Shown here piece after piece: positions 15,950-26,287 of a DNA stretch of 50,011 nt. The notes below the pieces were generated by a model. The model made no database searches, was not told the DNA's origin, and worked only from the letters and a program-made list of their open reading frames with translations. Source of the DNA: Dehalococcoidia bacterium (lineage in GTDB: Bacteria; Chloroflexota; Dehalococcoidia; UBA2979); assembly GCA_028279505.1 (NCBI GenBank), contig JANQNP010000006.1, positions 1 to 50,011 of the forward strand, given 5' to 3'. Every line of letters starts with the position of its first letter. Position 1 is the stretch's first letter. The translations under genes and the position numbers were made by a program.

Positions 15950-17800
15950 ATGGAGCCGGCGACGCCGACGACACCCGAATCCCAGACCGAACCGCCTGAC
16001 TCGGCAGCCACACCGCCCTCGGAGGTCGGTCCGCGCTGCTTCGAGTGCGGGATCGATCTGAGCAGCGACGAGCGGTACCGCGAGGTCGGCGTTTGCGGAT
16101 CGTGTGGAGCGCGTATGGCCATCTCCGCCAGCCAGTGGATCGAGTTGCTGTTCGATCAAGACTCGTTCGACGAACACTTCGCCGGACTGACGACGCCCGA
16201 CCCGCTGCACTTCTCGGACTCGCGCCCGTACCCGGAACGGATCGAGGAGGCGCGCACGAAGAGCGGCGGCGACGAGGCCGTCCACATCGGCAGCGCGCGC
16301 GTCGGCGGGATCGAGGTGGTGGCGGCCGTGAGCGACTTCCGCTTCATCGGCGGCTCGATGGGCTTCGTCCAGGGCGAGCGCGTGGCGACGGCGATGGACC
16401 GCGCGCGACGCGCGCACCGGCCGTTCGTGACCGTGACCTGCTCGGGTGGCGCGCGCATGCAGGAGGGCATGATCGCCCTGCTCCAGATGTCGAAGACCGC
16501 CGCCGCGGCGCAGCGGCTCCACGAGGCGGGCGTGCCGATCATCACGATCCTCGCCGACCCCACGACCGGCGGCGTGTACGCGTCGTATGCGAGCCAGGGG
16601 GACGTGATCCTCGCGGAGAGCGAAGCCCTGATCGGGTTCGCCGGGCCGCGCGTGCGCGCCGTGAAGCACGTGGACGAGAAGCGGGAGACGCTCTACGCGG
16701 AAGACCTGCTGGAGGGCGGCCTCGTCGACGCGGTGCTGCCGCGCGACGCGATCCGCGACCAGCTGATCCGTGTCCTCGCGCTGCTGCGCGAGCCGGTCGC
16801 ACCGAACACCGACCTGCTGCCGCCGCCCGTCGAGGTCCGCCACCTGGAGCGCGGCTGGACCGTCGTCGAGCGGGCGCGGCACCAGGACCGCCCTCGGGCG
16901 ATGCAGTACATCGAGCGGATCGCAGCGGACTTCGTTCCGCTGCGGGGTGACCGCTCGGGCGTCGATGACCCGGCGCTCCTCGGTGGGCTCGCGCGGATCG
17001 GCGATACGAACTGCGTGGTGATCGCGCAGGGTCGCGGCGACCGACAGCTCGATGGCGACCGCCACGACGGGCGGATGAACGCCGCCGGGTACCGCAAGGC
17101 GAAGCGGCTGATGCAGCTCGCCGATCGATTGCAGCTGCCGTTGATCACGTTCGTCGATACGCCGGGTGCGCACGATGGGATCGCCGACGAGGCGAGTGGC
17201 CTCGCGGGGTCGATCTCGGACTGTCTGGCGCAGATGAGCGCGCTGACGACGCCCTCGGTGGCGGTGGTGATCGGCGAGGGTGGGTCTGGCGGCGCGCTGG
17301 CGCTGACGATGGCCGACCGCATCCTTATGCAACAAAACGCGATGTACGCGATCACGTCGCCCGAGGGGGCGGCGGCGATCCTGTTCCGCGACCGTGAACG
17401 AGCCGCCGAGGTGGCCGAGGCGCTGGGCGTTTCGGCCGGCGAGCTGCACGAGCTGGGCGTGATCGACGAGATCGTGCCGGAGCCCGCCGGCGGCGCGCAC
17501 GTCGACCCAGACGGGGCGATCCGGATGCTCGAGCCGACGGTGCGACGTGCACTGGCCGAGGTGATGAAGGGCCGCGGGACGAACCGCCGGCAGCAACGCG
17601 AAGAGCGGTTGCGCGGCCTCGGTGGCGAGCAGGGTCCCGGACCGCGGTTGCTGCGCAACATCGGCGACGTGCTGGGCGACGCCCTCGGTGGGGCCGCTGG
17701 CCGAGCCGGGGCGATTGGGTCGCGGCTGCGACGCAACCGCAACGGCGACGAGGATGGCGCGGACTCCGAGCCGGTGCCGGAGGCTGAGCCGGTTAGCTAA
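15950..17800 (+). CDS. accDA: Acetyl-CoA carboxylase carboxyltransferase, fused beta and alpha subunits
   Basis: A 616-residue protein joining AccD-like and AccA-like halves. The N-terminal zinc ribbon has C30, C33, C49 and C52. The AccD crotonase fold carries GSMGFVQGE, TCSGGARMQEG and DPTTGGVYASYA. The second half carries the AccA pattern KRLMQLADRLQLPLITFVDTPGA, then GEGGSGGALAL and the late YAITSPEGAAAI. The enzyme moves carboxyl from carboxybiotin to acetyl-CoA, the first step of fatty-acid synthesis, or to another acyl-CoA. Biotin carboxylase and BCCP are not in the window. A roughly 50-residue Arg/Gly/Asn-rich tail follows the domain. The ATG is preceded by CAGGAG. Confidence 0.92.
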   Translation: MEPATPTTPESQTEPPDSAATPPSEVGPRCFECGIDLSSDERYREVGVCGSCGARMAISASQWIELLFDQDSFDEHFAGLTTPDPLHFSDSRPYPERIEEARTKSGGDEAVHIGSARVGGIEVVAAVSDFRFIGGSMGFVQGERVATAMDRARRAHRPFVTVTCSGGARMQEGMIALLQMSKTAAAAQRLHEAGVPIITILADPTTGGVYASYASQGDVILAESEALIGFAGPRVRAVKHVDEKRETLYAEDLLEGGLVDAVLPRDAIRDQLIRVLALLREPVAPNTDLLPPPVEVRHLERGWTVVERARHQDRPRAMQYIERIAADFVPLRGDRSGVDDPALLGGLARIGDTNCVVIAQGRGDRQLDGDRHDGRMNAAGYRKAKRLMQLADRLQLPLITFVDTPGAHDGIADEASGLAGSISDCLAQMSALTTPSVAVVIGEGGSGGALALTMADRILMQQNAMYAITSPEGAAAILFRDRERAAEVAEALGVSAGELHELGVIDEIVPEPAGGAHVDPDGAIRMLEPTVRRALAEVMKGRGTNRRQQREERLRGLGGEQGPGPRLLRNIGDVLGDALGGAAGRAGAIGSRLRRNRNGDEDGADSEPVPEAEPVS

Positions 17801-17814
17801 CGCGCTCGTCGCGG

Positions 17815-17834
17815 GCGGCGGTATTCCGCCGCTT
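17815..17834. terminator. Hairpin between convergent accDA and helicase genes
   Basis: The stem GCGGCGG (17815-17821), loop TATT and CCGCCGC (17826-17832) make a perfect 7-bp hairpin followed by TT. The 66-base convergent gap fits a shared terminator, though there is no long T-tract. Confidence 0.45.
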
Positions 17835-17866
17835 CCGACTCCAACAGACCCGGTTGCGGGGCTCGA

Positions 17867-20146
17867 CTAGTCGGGCTGGTAGAGGTCGAGCTGCTCCTTG
17901 GTGAGTTCTTCCTCGAACTCATCGAGCACGCGCTGGAACTCGTCGAACTCCCATTCGCCGACGAAGGTGATGGCCTTGCCGTCGCGGCCGGCGCGTCCGG
18001 TGCGGCCGATGCGGTGGACGTACTCCTCGGCGTTCTGGGGGACGTCGAAGTTGACGACGTGGGTGATCTCGGGGATGTCGAGCCCGCGAGCCGCGACGTT
18101 GGTGGCGATCAGGATGTCGAGGTCGCCGTCGCGGAAGCGTTGGACGACGCGGTCGCGGCGGCGCTGGTCCATGTCGCCGTGCAGCGAGCCGACCCGCACC
18201 CCTCGGCGCTCGAGGTCCTGCGCGAGGCGGTCAACGCCGCGCTTCATCTTGCAGAAGACGAGCGTGCGGCCCTTGAGCTCGCGCTCGACGAGCTCGCGGA
18301 GCCCCGCGCTCTTGTCGCGCTGCGCGACCTCGAAGTAGATCTGCTCGATCGAGTCGACGGTGCTCAGCTCCGAGTCGACCTTCGCGGTGACGGGGTCGTC
18401 CATGAACTGCCAGATCAGGCGGCGGATCGAGGTGGGCATGGTCGCGGAGAAGAGCGCGGTCTGGCGGCGCTTCGGGGTGCGGCCCAGGATGCGGCGGATG
18501 TCCGGCAGGAAGCCGATGTCCAGCATCTGGTCGGCCTCGTCGAGGACGGCGTAGCTCACCTGGCGGAGACTCAGCGTCTCGCGGCGGAGGTGGTCGATGA
18601 TGCGGCCGGGGGTGCCGACGACGATCTGCGGCTGCTCGCGGAGCGCGGCGAAGTCGCGCTTGAGGGCGTGGCCGCCGAGGAGGCCGACGGTGCGGAGGCC
18701 GTAGGAGCGGCCGAGGTCGGTGAGGACCTCGAGCACCTGCTGGGCGAGCTCGCGGGTGGGGACGAGGACGATCGCCTGGACCTCGTCGAGGTCGGGGTCG
18801 ATGCGCTCGACCATCGGGAGGCCGAAGGCGAGTGTCTTGCCGCTGCCGGTCTGGGCGAGGCCGACGACGTCGTTGCCGTCGACGAGCTCGGGGATGGCGC
18901 GGGCCTGGATCGGCGTCGGGTCGGAGAAGCCGAGGCGCGCGATCGCGGTGAGCGATTCGTCGCTGAGGCCGAGATCGGCGAAGGCCGCCGGGATCTCGAG
19001 TTCTTCCTCGGAGTCCTCGATCGCCTGCTCGACGATCTCGGGCAGCTCCTCGATCGCGGCGATCGCGTGGTCGTGGTCGACGGGGACCTCGTCGTCCTCT
19101 TCGGCTTCGGCCCTGGCGAGGGCCGCTTCGCGGGCCTCGCGCGCCTCGCGACGCTCGCGCTCGCGGCGGCCGCCGCGGCGGCCACGGCGACGGCGGGGGC
19201 GATCCTCGGTGGGCTCGTCGGTCTCGGCGGCGTCGGGGGCCTCAACGGCGTCGGCGACGGCTTCGAGTTCGTCGGTGTCTTCGTCGGCGGTCACTTCCTC
19301 GCGGTCGCGGACGGGGAGGTCATCATCCTCGGCGGGTCCGTCGTCCACCCAGTCGCGGTCGGGCTTGGAGCCGCCGAGGGTGCGCGGGATGCCGCTCAGG
19401 GAGCGGGCGCCGCCGACGATGACGCGCTCGGTGGAGCGGATGCCACTCGGCCGGCGGCGGCGGGCCGGCAGGATGTCGCCGGCGCCGCCCTCGTCGATCG
19501 AGCGGAAGGCGACGTCCTCGGGTAGCGGGACCTCGAGGGATTCGCGCGAGGGACGGAAGCCGCGGCGCTGGCCGGCGCGCTGGCGGCGCTGGTTCGACTG
19601 CTGGCGGTCGCGCTCGCCGCGGGCGACGCCGCCCCACTTGTAGCTGTCCTTCTTGGCGGCACCGCCCCCGCCGCCACCGCCAGCGCGGCCGCCGTTGCGA
19701 CCGCCATCGCGACGTTTCTGGTCGTTTCCGCCGGCGTTGCGGTCGCCACGCGCCTCGCCGCCGCGGTTGCGACCACGGCCGCCGCGTGAGCGGCCACCGG
19801 AGCGGCCGTTACCGCGATCGGATCCGGAGCGATCGTCCGATCGAGCGTCGCCGCGCCCTCGGTCGCTCGAGCCGGAGCGGTCACGCTCCGCGACGGCGGC
19901 ATCGCCGCCGCGGGCACGGCCGTTGCCGTTGCCGTTGCTGGCGTCGCCGGAGCCCTTGCCACGACCACGGCCGCCGCGGCGGCCGCGACGGCGGCGTCCC
20001 TGGCCCTGGGCGGAGCGTTCCTCGGTCTGGGTCGTGTCGGAGCGGGTCTCGTTCGAGCGGGAGCGGGTCTGGGTGGGAGCTTCTGCTGGTGCGGCTGAGT
20101 CGGATCCACCGAGCAGCCGCCGGACAATGCCGGAAAGCGGCGTCAT
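17867..20146 (-). CDS. DEAD-box RNA helicase with long disordered N-terminal region
   Basis: A 759-residue protein. The C-terminal half (from about 390) is a full DEAD-box core: Q-motif FSDPTPIQ, AQTGSGKT, PTRELA, TPGR, DEAD, SAT, then ATNVAARGLD and HRIGRTGRAG. It should unwind or remodel RNA with ATP. The first 390 residues are low complexity: Arg/Gly/Asn/Asp-rich repeats (RRGRRGGRGRGKG and similar), then an acidic Asp/Glu/Ala block and another RRRGRRGGRRE patch. RNA helicases with the extra region at the C-terminus are more common, so the N-terminal placement is notable. The ATG at 20146 follows a roughly 186-base upstream gap. Confidence 0.88.
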   Translation of the reverse strand: MTPLSGIVRRLLGGSDSAAPAEAPTQTRSRSNETRSDTTQTEERSAQGQGRRRRGRRGGRGRGKGSGDASNGNGNGRARGGDAAVAERDRSGSSDRGRGDARSDDRSGSDRGNGRSGGRSRGGRGRNRGGEARGDRNAGGNDQKRRDGGRNGGRAGGGGGGGAAKKDSYKWGGVARGERDRQQSNQRRQRAGQRRGFRPSRESLEVPLPEDVAFRSIDEGGAGDILPARRRRPSGIRSTERVIVGGARSLSGIPRTLGGSKPDRDWVDDGPAEDDDLPVRDREEVTADEDTDELEAVADAVEAPDAAETDEPTEDRPRRRRGRRGGRRERERREAREAREAALARAEAEEDDEVPVDHDHAIAAIEELPEIVEQAIEDSEEELEIPAAFADLGLSDESLTAIARLGFSDPTPIQARAIPELVDGNDVVGLAQTGSGKTLAFGLPMVERIDPDLDEVQAIVLVPTRELAQQVLEVLTDLGRSYGLRTVGLLGGHALKRDFAALREQPQIVVGTPGRIIDHLRRETLSLRQVSYAVLDEADQMLDIGFLPDIRRILGRTPKRRQTALFSATMPTSIRRLIWQFMDDPVTAKVDSELSTVDSIEQIYFEVAQRDKSAGLRELVERELKGRTLVFCKMKRGVDRLAQDLERRGVRVGSLHGDMDQRRRDRVVQRFRDGDLDILIATNVAARGLDIPEITHVVNFDVPQNAEEYVHRIGRTGRAGRDGKAITFVGEWEFDEFQRVLDEFEEELTKEQLDLYQPD

Positions 20147-20332
20147 ACGGTTCGTGTTCTCCAGGTGTTGTGTCGCGAGTCAGGTGTGAGGAGGTGGCTC
20201 GCGGGCGCGCGCAGCGGTTGCGCGGCGAGGTATTGCATTACGTACAGGCTAGCAGTAGGGCGTGGATGCCGCGACCGGCGGAACCCCGACGTGGATCAGA
20301 TGGCCCAGCAGCGCGCCCGCACCATCGCGGGG
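20147..20332 (-). other. Upstream gap of the helicase gene
   Basis: An AT-richer patch at about 20225-20262 (it includes TATTGCATTACGTACAGGCTAG) breaks the GC-rich background and is the likeliest place for the helicase promoter. I cannot assign firm -35/-10 boxes. The remaining bases would be a long 5' untranslated leader, as is common for cold-induced RNA helicases, but no riboswitch fold is evident. Confidence 0.3.
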
Positions 20333-20548
20333 CTATTCGGCCTCGACGGCGACCTTGGTGACGCGGTCGACGACGCCGAGGATGGCGTGGACCTCGACGG
20401 TGTCGCCGACCTCGAGGTCGCCTTCGATCATGTCGTGGGAGAGGCGCGCCTGGATCGGGCGGGGCGCGCCGTCGGGCGTCATGATCAGCTGGAAGTACGG
20501 CGTGCCGTGGAGTTCGTACGGCTGGATGCCGTTGAGTGTCGCGCGCAT
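20333..20548 (-). CDS. Small beta-rich protein of unknown function
   Basis: A 71-residue protein starting MRATLNGIQPYELHG. Alternating hydrophobic residues (YFQLIMTP, DTVEVHAILGVVDRVTKVAVEAE) suggest a small beta barrel, possibly OB-like, with a central PIQARLSHDMIEGDLEVGD. There are no Cys and no membrane segment. The ATG at 20548 follows an AGGGGGA ribosome site at good spacing, which supports translation; the long in-frame extension to 20941 is low complexity and rejected. It lies just upstream of the helicase on the same strand. Function is unknown. Confidence 0.55.
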   Translation of the reverse strand: MRATLNGIQPYELHGTPYFQLIMTPDGAPRPIQARLSHDMIEGDLEVGDTVEVHAILGVVDRVTKVAVEAE

Positions 20549-20656
20549 CTGATCCCCCTGAAACGAGCCGGCCGGATGCCTCGGCGCGGCGCCAGCCGAG
20601 GGTAGCGCCGAACCTCGATGCGCACGATGGGTCGCGCGAGCCGATCGCGGAGTGGC

Positions 20657-20662
20657 TACGCT
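20657..20662 (+). promoter_or_regulatory. -10-like TACGCT just before a small ORF (leaderless)
   Basis: TACGCT is followed by CGATC, then GTG (20668) and ATG (20671) in frame. The string TACGCTCGATCG is identical to that before the DUF192 gene (5630). Confidence 0.5.
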
Positions 20663-20670
20663 CGATCGTG

Positions 20671-20868
20671 ATGAGCGCATCGCCGACCTCGAGGGCTGGC
20701 AGCCCGCATCCCGGGCTGTGCGCGGCCTGCCGCTGGGCGGGCCGCGTTGACTCGGCGCGCGGGTCGAGCTTTCTCCGCTGCGGGCGGTCGGACGACGATC
20801 CTCGGTACCCACGCTACCCGGCGCTGCCAGTGCTGGAATGCGACGGATTCGAGGACGATCCAAGGTAG
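20671..20868 (+). CDS. Small Cys-rich protein (CxxC ... RCG ... DPRYPRYP type)
   Basis: A 65-residue protein with CAACRWAGRV, a GSSFLRCGRS segment, then DDPRYPRYPALPVLECDGFE. Four Cys in this arrangement suggest a small zinc-binding fold. I recognise the pattern from short uncharacterised proteins in several high-GC bacteria, where CxxC, SxFxLC, DPRFPKYP and a late Cys recur in this order. That memory cannot be checked here. The start is ATG 20671 or GTG 20668, directly after TACGCT, so the mRNA is probably leaderless. It is divergent from the 71-residue protein. Confidence 0.6.
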   Translation: MSASPTSRAGSPHPGLCAACRWAGRVDSARGSSFLRCGRSDDDPRYPRYPALPVLECDGFEDDPR

Positions 20869-20939
20869 GCTCGACGGGCGCGTGGCGGGCGGGCGACGCC
20901 CTGCCGCCGCGAGCCGGCGAGCCGTTCGAGGAGCCCTCC

Positions 20940-21896
20940 ATGACCGACCTCCGCGAGATCGAGACGAACGGGATCCGGCTCCGCGTGGCGGAGGCGGGAC
21001 CGGCCTCGGGCGATGCGGTGGTACTGCTCCACGGTTGGCCCGAGTCCTGGTACTCGTGGCGGCACCAGATCCCGGCGCTCGCCGATGCGGGCTACCACGT
21101 CCTCGCGCCGGATATGCGGGGCTTCGGCGGCAGTGATGCACCGCACGAGGTCGAGGCGTACGCGATCCAGGAGATCGTCGCGGACGTCGTGGGCCTAGTG
21201 GACGCGGCGGGCGCGGAGCAGGCGACGGTGATCGGTCACGACTGGGGATCGATTGTGGCCTGGCAGGTCGCGCTGCTGGCTGAGGACCGCGTCCGGGCGG
21301 TTGGCGGGCTCAGCGTGCCCTATGTGGGGCGCGGGACCAGGTCGCCGATCGCGGGCTGGCAGGCGCAACACGGCGAGAACTTCTTCTACATCCTGTACTT
21401 CCAGGAGGACGGCGTCGCCGAGGCGGAGTTCGACGCGGACCCGCGCGGCATCCTGATCCGCCTGTACGCGGGCGCCGGCGAGGGTGAGCCGCCGATCGCC
21501 GGCCCGCGGATGAGCGCCGGCGGCTGGATCGGGCGGATCGCCGAGCCGTCGTCGCTCCCCGACTGGCTCAGCGAGGAGGACCTGTCGTACTACGTGGACG
21601 AGTTCACGCGCGCCGGCTTCCGCGGCGGGATCAACTACTACCGGAACTTCCACCACAACTGGGAGAGCACGCCTGAACTGACCGGCAAGCCGGTCGCGCA
21701 GCCGGCGCTGTTCCTCGCGGGTGCCGACGACGTCGTGGTGAGCTGGTTCGGCGACAACCTCGAGGCTCCGATGCGCCGCGCCGTGCCGGATCTGCGGTCG
21801 TTCTCCCTGCTGCCCGGCGCCGGGCACTGGGTGCAGCAGGAACGACCGTCCGAGGTGAACACTGCGCTTCTCGAGTTCCTCGGTGGGCTCAACTGA
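20940..21896 (+). CDS. Epoxide-hydrolase-like alpha/beta hydrolase
   Basis: A 318-residue alpha/beta hydrolase of the epoxide hydrolase / haloalkane dehalogenase clade. The oxyanion motif HGWPESWYSWR and the nucleophile motif GHDWGS (Asp instead of Ser) define this clade. The lid contains Tyr-rich YYVDEF and INYYRN, where epoxide hydrolases keep ring-opening Tyr. The late AGADDVV and GHWVQQE give the acid and His. The product should be a diol from an epoxide, although fluoroacetate-type activity cannot be excluded. The ATG at 20940 is chosen at the start of the fold and follows GAGGAGCCC. Confidence 0.87.
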   Translation: MTDLREIETNGIRLRVAEAGPASGDAVVLLHGWPESWYSWRHQIPALADAGYHVLAPDMRGFGGSDAPHEVEAYAIQEIVADVVGLVDAAGAEQATVIGHDWGSIVAWQVALLAEDRVRAVGGLSVPYVGRGTRSPIAGWQAQHGENFFYILYFQEDGVAEAEFDADPRGILIRLYAGAGEGEPPIAGPRMSAGGWIGRIAEPSSLPDWLSEEDLSYYVDEFTRAGFRGGINYYRNFHHNWESTPELTGKPVAQPALFLAGADDVVVSWFGDNLEAPMRRAVPDLRSFSLLPGAGHWVQQERPSEVNTALLEFLGGLN

Positions 21897-21943
21897 GCGA
21901 GCCGGGCGCGGCGAGCGCGCGGAGGCGACGAGGGGACTAAGGC

Positions 21944-22405
21944 ATGGCGGACGAACCGAATCGGCCGATCGCGCCGCGGATCAAGACGACGCGGCAGCCG
22001 GCACTCCTCGAACGGATCGGGGGGCGCGAGGTGATCGAGCGGGTGGTCGACGGCTTCTACGACCAGGTCGAAGCCGACGAGGAGCTGCGGCCGCTGTTTC
22101 CGGAGGACCTGGGGCCGGGTCGCGAGAAGCAGAAGTGGTTCCTCGAGCAGTGGCTGGGTGGTGAGCCGCTGTACAGCCAGCGGTTCGGGCACCCTCGATT
22201 GCGGCGCCGGCACTTCCCGTTCGTGATCACGGAGCGCAGCGCCGGGCGCTGGTTGCGGCACATGATCCAGGCGTTCCGCGATCAGGGGGTCGACGAGCCG
22301 GAGATCGCGGAGATCGTGGCGGTGTTCGGCCCGATGGCGAAGCACATGGTGAACGCCGACGAGGACGTCCCGCGCGACCCCATCGGCGACATATTTCTTA
22401 CCTGA
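21944..22405 (+). CDS. Truncated hemoglobin (group II type)
   Basis: A 153-residue 2/2 globin. The ERIGGREVIERVVDGFYDQV helix contains the B10-type Tyr, PLFPED is the usual turn, and RHFPFVITERSAGRWLRHM holds the proximal region and the Trp at G8 that marks group II (TrHbO). It should bind heme and O2, NO or related ligands in the cytosol. A roughly 20-residue basic N-terminal extension (NRPIAPRIKTTRQ) precedes the fold. The ATG follows GAGGGGAC. It lies 47 bases after the epoxide hydrolase and may be co-transcribed. Confidence 0.87.
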   Translation: MADEPNRPIAPRIKTTRQPALLERIGGREVIERVVDGFYDQVEADEELRPLFPEDLGPGREKQKWFLEQWLGGEPLYSQRFGHPRLRRRHFPFVITERSAGRWLRHMIQAFRDQGVDEPEIAEIVAVFGPMAKHMVNADEDVPRDPIGDIFLT

Positions 22406-22421
22406 GGGTTTTCAACCCCTG

Positions 22422-22439
22422 CTGACCCTTCGGGGTCGG
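22422..22439 (+). terminator. UUCG-capped hairpin after the globin gene
   Basis: CTGACCC, loop TTCG and GGGTCGG form a 7-bp stem with a stable UUCG tetraloop, 16 bases after the globin stop and in the convergent gap before MenG. There is no T-tract. A weaker AGGGTT/AACCCCT stem precedes it. Confidence 0.45.
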
Positions 22440-22537
22440 TGATCGACGGGTCGGGGTCTGGCGACTCGTCCGAGCCACAATCGCGGGATCGGGGGATCGC
22501 TGACGGGAGGGCCGCGGCTCGTGGTCGGTGGGACGAG

Positions 22538-23299
22538 CTAGTTCAGCGGGGGCTTTTCGGCGACGTGCATGGCGATCGTGCCGAGCATGAGCGAGCGGGC
22601 GCGAGTGACGTTGAAGCCGGCACGGGTGAGGCGGGCGGTGAACTCCTCGGGTGTGTCGAAGTGGTCGACGGAGACGGGCAGGTACTTGTAGGCGCTGCCG
22701 TGGCCGGAGATCAGGCGGCCCATGACCGGGACGACGCGGGTGAAGTGGAAGCGCGCGAAGGGGCGGAGGGGGCCCGGCTTCATCTTCGTGATCTCGAGGT
22801 TGGCGAGCCGTCCGCCGGGCTTGAGGACGCGCCAGGCTTCTGCGATGGCGGCGTCGAGGTCAGGGATGTTGCGGACGACGAAGGCGGAGCACCAGCCGTC
22901 GACGCTCTCGTCCGGGAGCGGGAGACGGGTGGCATCGCCCGCGCCGAAGCCGGTGGTGCGCGTGGCCTCGGGACGGTCGAGCGCCTTCTGGCGGGCGATC
23001 GGGAGCATCGGGACGGCGACGTCGAGGCCGATGACCTCGGAAGCCCCGGCGTTCACGCAGGCGAAGCTCAGGTCGCCGGTGCCGCAGCCGACGTCGACGA
23101 TGCGGTCGCCGGGGGCGACGAGGGCCTCGGCGGCGAGGCGGCGCCATGCGTGGTGGCGACCGCCGGTCATGAGGGTGTTCATCAGGTCGTAGCGACCGGC
23201 GATCGAGCCGAACATGCCTCGGACGTAGCCGGCGCGATCGGCCTCGGCTTCGAAGAGGGCCTCGGGATCGCGAGGTGGATCGGTCGGCTGGGCGGTCAT
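22538..23299 (-). CDS. ubiE: Demethylmenaquinone/ubiquinone C-methyltransferase
   Basis: A 253-residue SAM methyltransferase. The family landmarks are all visible: RYDLMNTLMTGGRHHAWRR, SAM motif IVDVGCGTGDLS, FVVRNIPD, LEITKMKPGPLRPF and YLPVSVDHF. The reaction is the last C-methylation of the quinone ring; in an organism of this type the product is most likely menaquinone (MenG role). That fits an electron-transport context with formate dehydrogenase elsewhere in the window. The ATG at 23299 is 6 bases after TACGCT, suggesting a leaderless message. Confidence 0.9.
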   Translation of the reverse strand: MTAQPTDPPRDPEALFEAEADRAGYVRGMFGSIAGRYDLMNTLMTGGRHHAWRRLAAEALVAPGDRIVDVGCGTGDLSFACVNAGASEVIGLDVAVPMLPIARQKALDRPEATRTTGFGAGDATRLPLPDESVDGWCSAFVVRNIPDLDAAIAEAWRVLKPGGRLANLEITKMKPGPLRPFARFHFTRVVPVMGRLISGHGSAYKYLPVSVDHFDTPEEFTARLTRAGFNVTRARSLMLGTIAMHVAEKPPLN

Positions 23300-23305
23300 A
23301 CAGCG

Positions 23306-23311
23306 AGCGTA
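23306..23311 (-). promoter_or_regulatory. -10-like TACGCT six bases before an ATG start (leaderless)
   Basis: On the minus strand TACGCT, six bases CGCTGT, then ATG 23299. Eleven of the twelve bases TACGCTCGCT-T match the GAF gene site at 8196. The rest of the 154-base divergent gap to nurA includes TATCCT near 23422, a possible plus-strand -10. Confidence 0.5.
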
Positions 23312-23453
23312 CGGTAGGTCGAGCCAGGGGGCAGTTTCGGCTCGGTGCGCTTCGATTTCGCGAGCCTCCAGCGAGTCAAATGCTCACGCGCCTGAGTCGA
23401 ACTAGCGTGCTACATCGGCTATCCTGCCGACCACTCTCCCCCGGCGGTACGAG

Positions 23454-24451
23454 ATGGTCGTTCGACTCCTTCCGTGGCAGCCCGAGTACGGGTCCGCGTT
23501 GCCGTTCGACTCCGAAACGGCGCCGGATCCGATGGATCCGGTCGACCTCACCGTGGAGCGTCCGGTCTGGGCGCCCGTGACCCCGGATCCCGCGCCGCCG
23601 GCTGCTGTCCAGATCGTCGATGGGGTGCGCCGCGCCGAGTCGCACGCGATGGACGACGGACCGGACGGCGAGCCGGTGTTCGGGCTGTTCGGGTCGTACG
23701 CGGTGGGCGGGGTGCGCTGCGACGGGCGGGCGCGGATCCTCGAGGAGTCGATCCTGGTGCGACGGCGCTATCTGCACGCGGGGCCGGACGCCCTACCCGA
23801 CCGGACGATCGTGTCGGGGGCGGCGACGGTGCACTTCGAGGCGCACCGGGTGCCGAGCGCGACGACGGCGCAGGCGCTGGTGGGTGCGCTCAACCGCGCG
23901 ATGCTCGACGAGGAGGCCCTGCTCGCGGCGGAGCTGTCGCGCGACGAATCGGTGGTGACGCTGCTCGACGGGCCGTTGCGGCCGTTGCGCTCGCCGGGTC
24001 GTCGCGTTGTTGGTTATGTCAAACGAATCCAGCAGTGGTATGTGAGTGCGACCGAGCGTGACCTGCTGCCCACCCTCGCGCCGGGCGAGCGCACGCCGCT
24101 GTTTCTGATTCCGCCGGGATCCGGGCTGGAGGCGGGGCACGCCGAGGGGCGCTACTCCTGGTTCCTGCGGCTGCGGCACCTCAACCCGCTCTACCACCCG
24201 CTCGGCGGGGTGATGCGCCTCGAAACGTCGGGGGCGCTGCCGCTCTCCGAGGCCGTGGCGCTGGCCGATGACACGACGCGGACGCTGCCCGGGCTGTCCT
24301 CGGTGCCGGGGCACGACCCGCGAGCGCCGCACAACCTCGTGCCGGTGGGCGCCCTCGAGGCCGCGCTGACGCACCGGCTTGGCGACCGGCGCTGGGTGCA
24401 GCGGCTGCTGACCGCGAATGTGGGGCGCGAGGCGCACGCGGCGGTGTACGC

Positions 24452-24455
<4 letters not shown>
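23454..24455 (+). CDS. nurA: NurA-like 5'-3' nuclease
   Basis: A 333-residue NurA-domain protein. The motif VQIVDGVRRAES places the probable metal-binding Asp at residue 56, followed by GLFGSYAVGGVRC, a pattern typical of bacterial NurA relatives. NurA is a Mn-dependent 5'-3' nuclease that forms a complex with the HerA ATPase and resects DNA ends. The neighbour directly downstream is HerA-like, overlapping by 4 bases, and SbcD and SbcC follow, which strongly supports the assignment. The start at ATG 23454 is preceded by a weak ribosome site (GGCGGTACGAG). Confidence 0.8.
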
Positions 24456-26278
<1,823 letters not shown>

Positions 26279-26287
26279 GCGGCCCCC

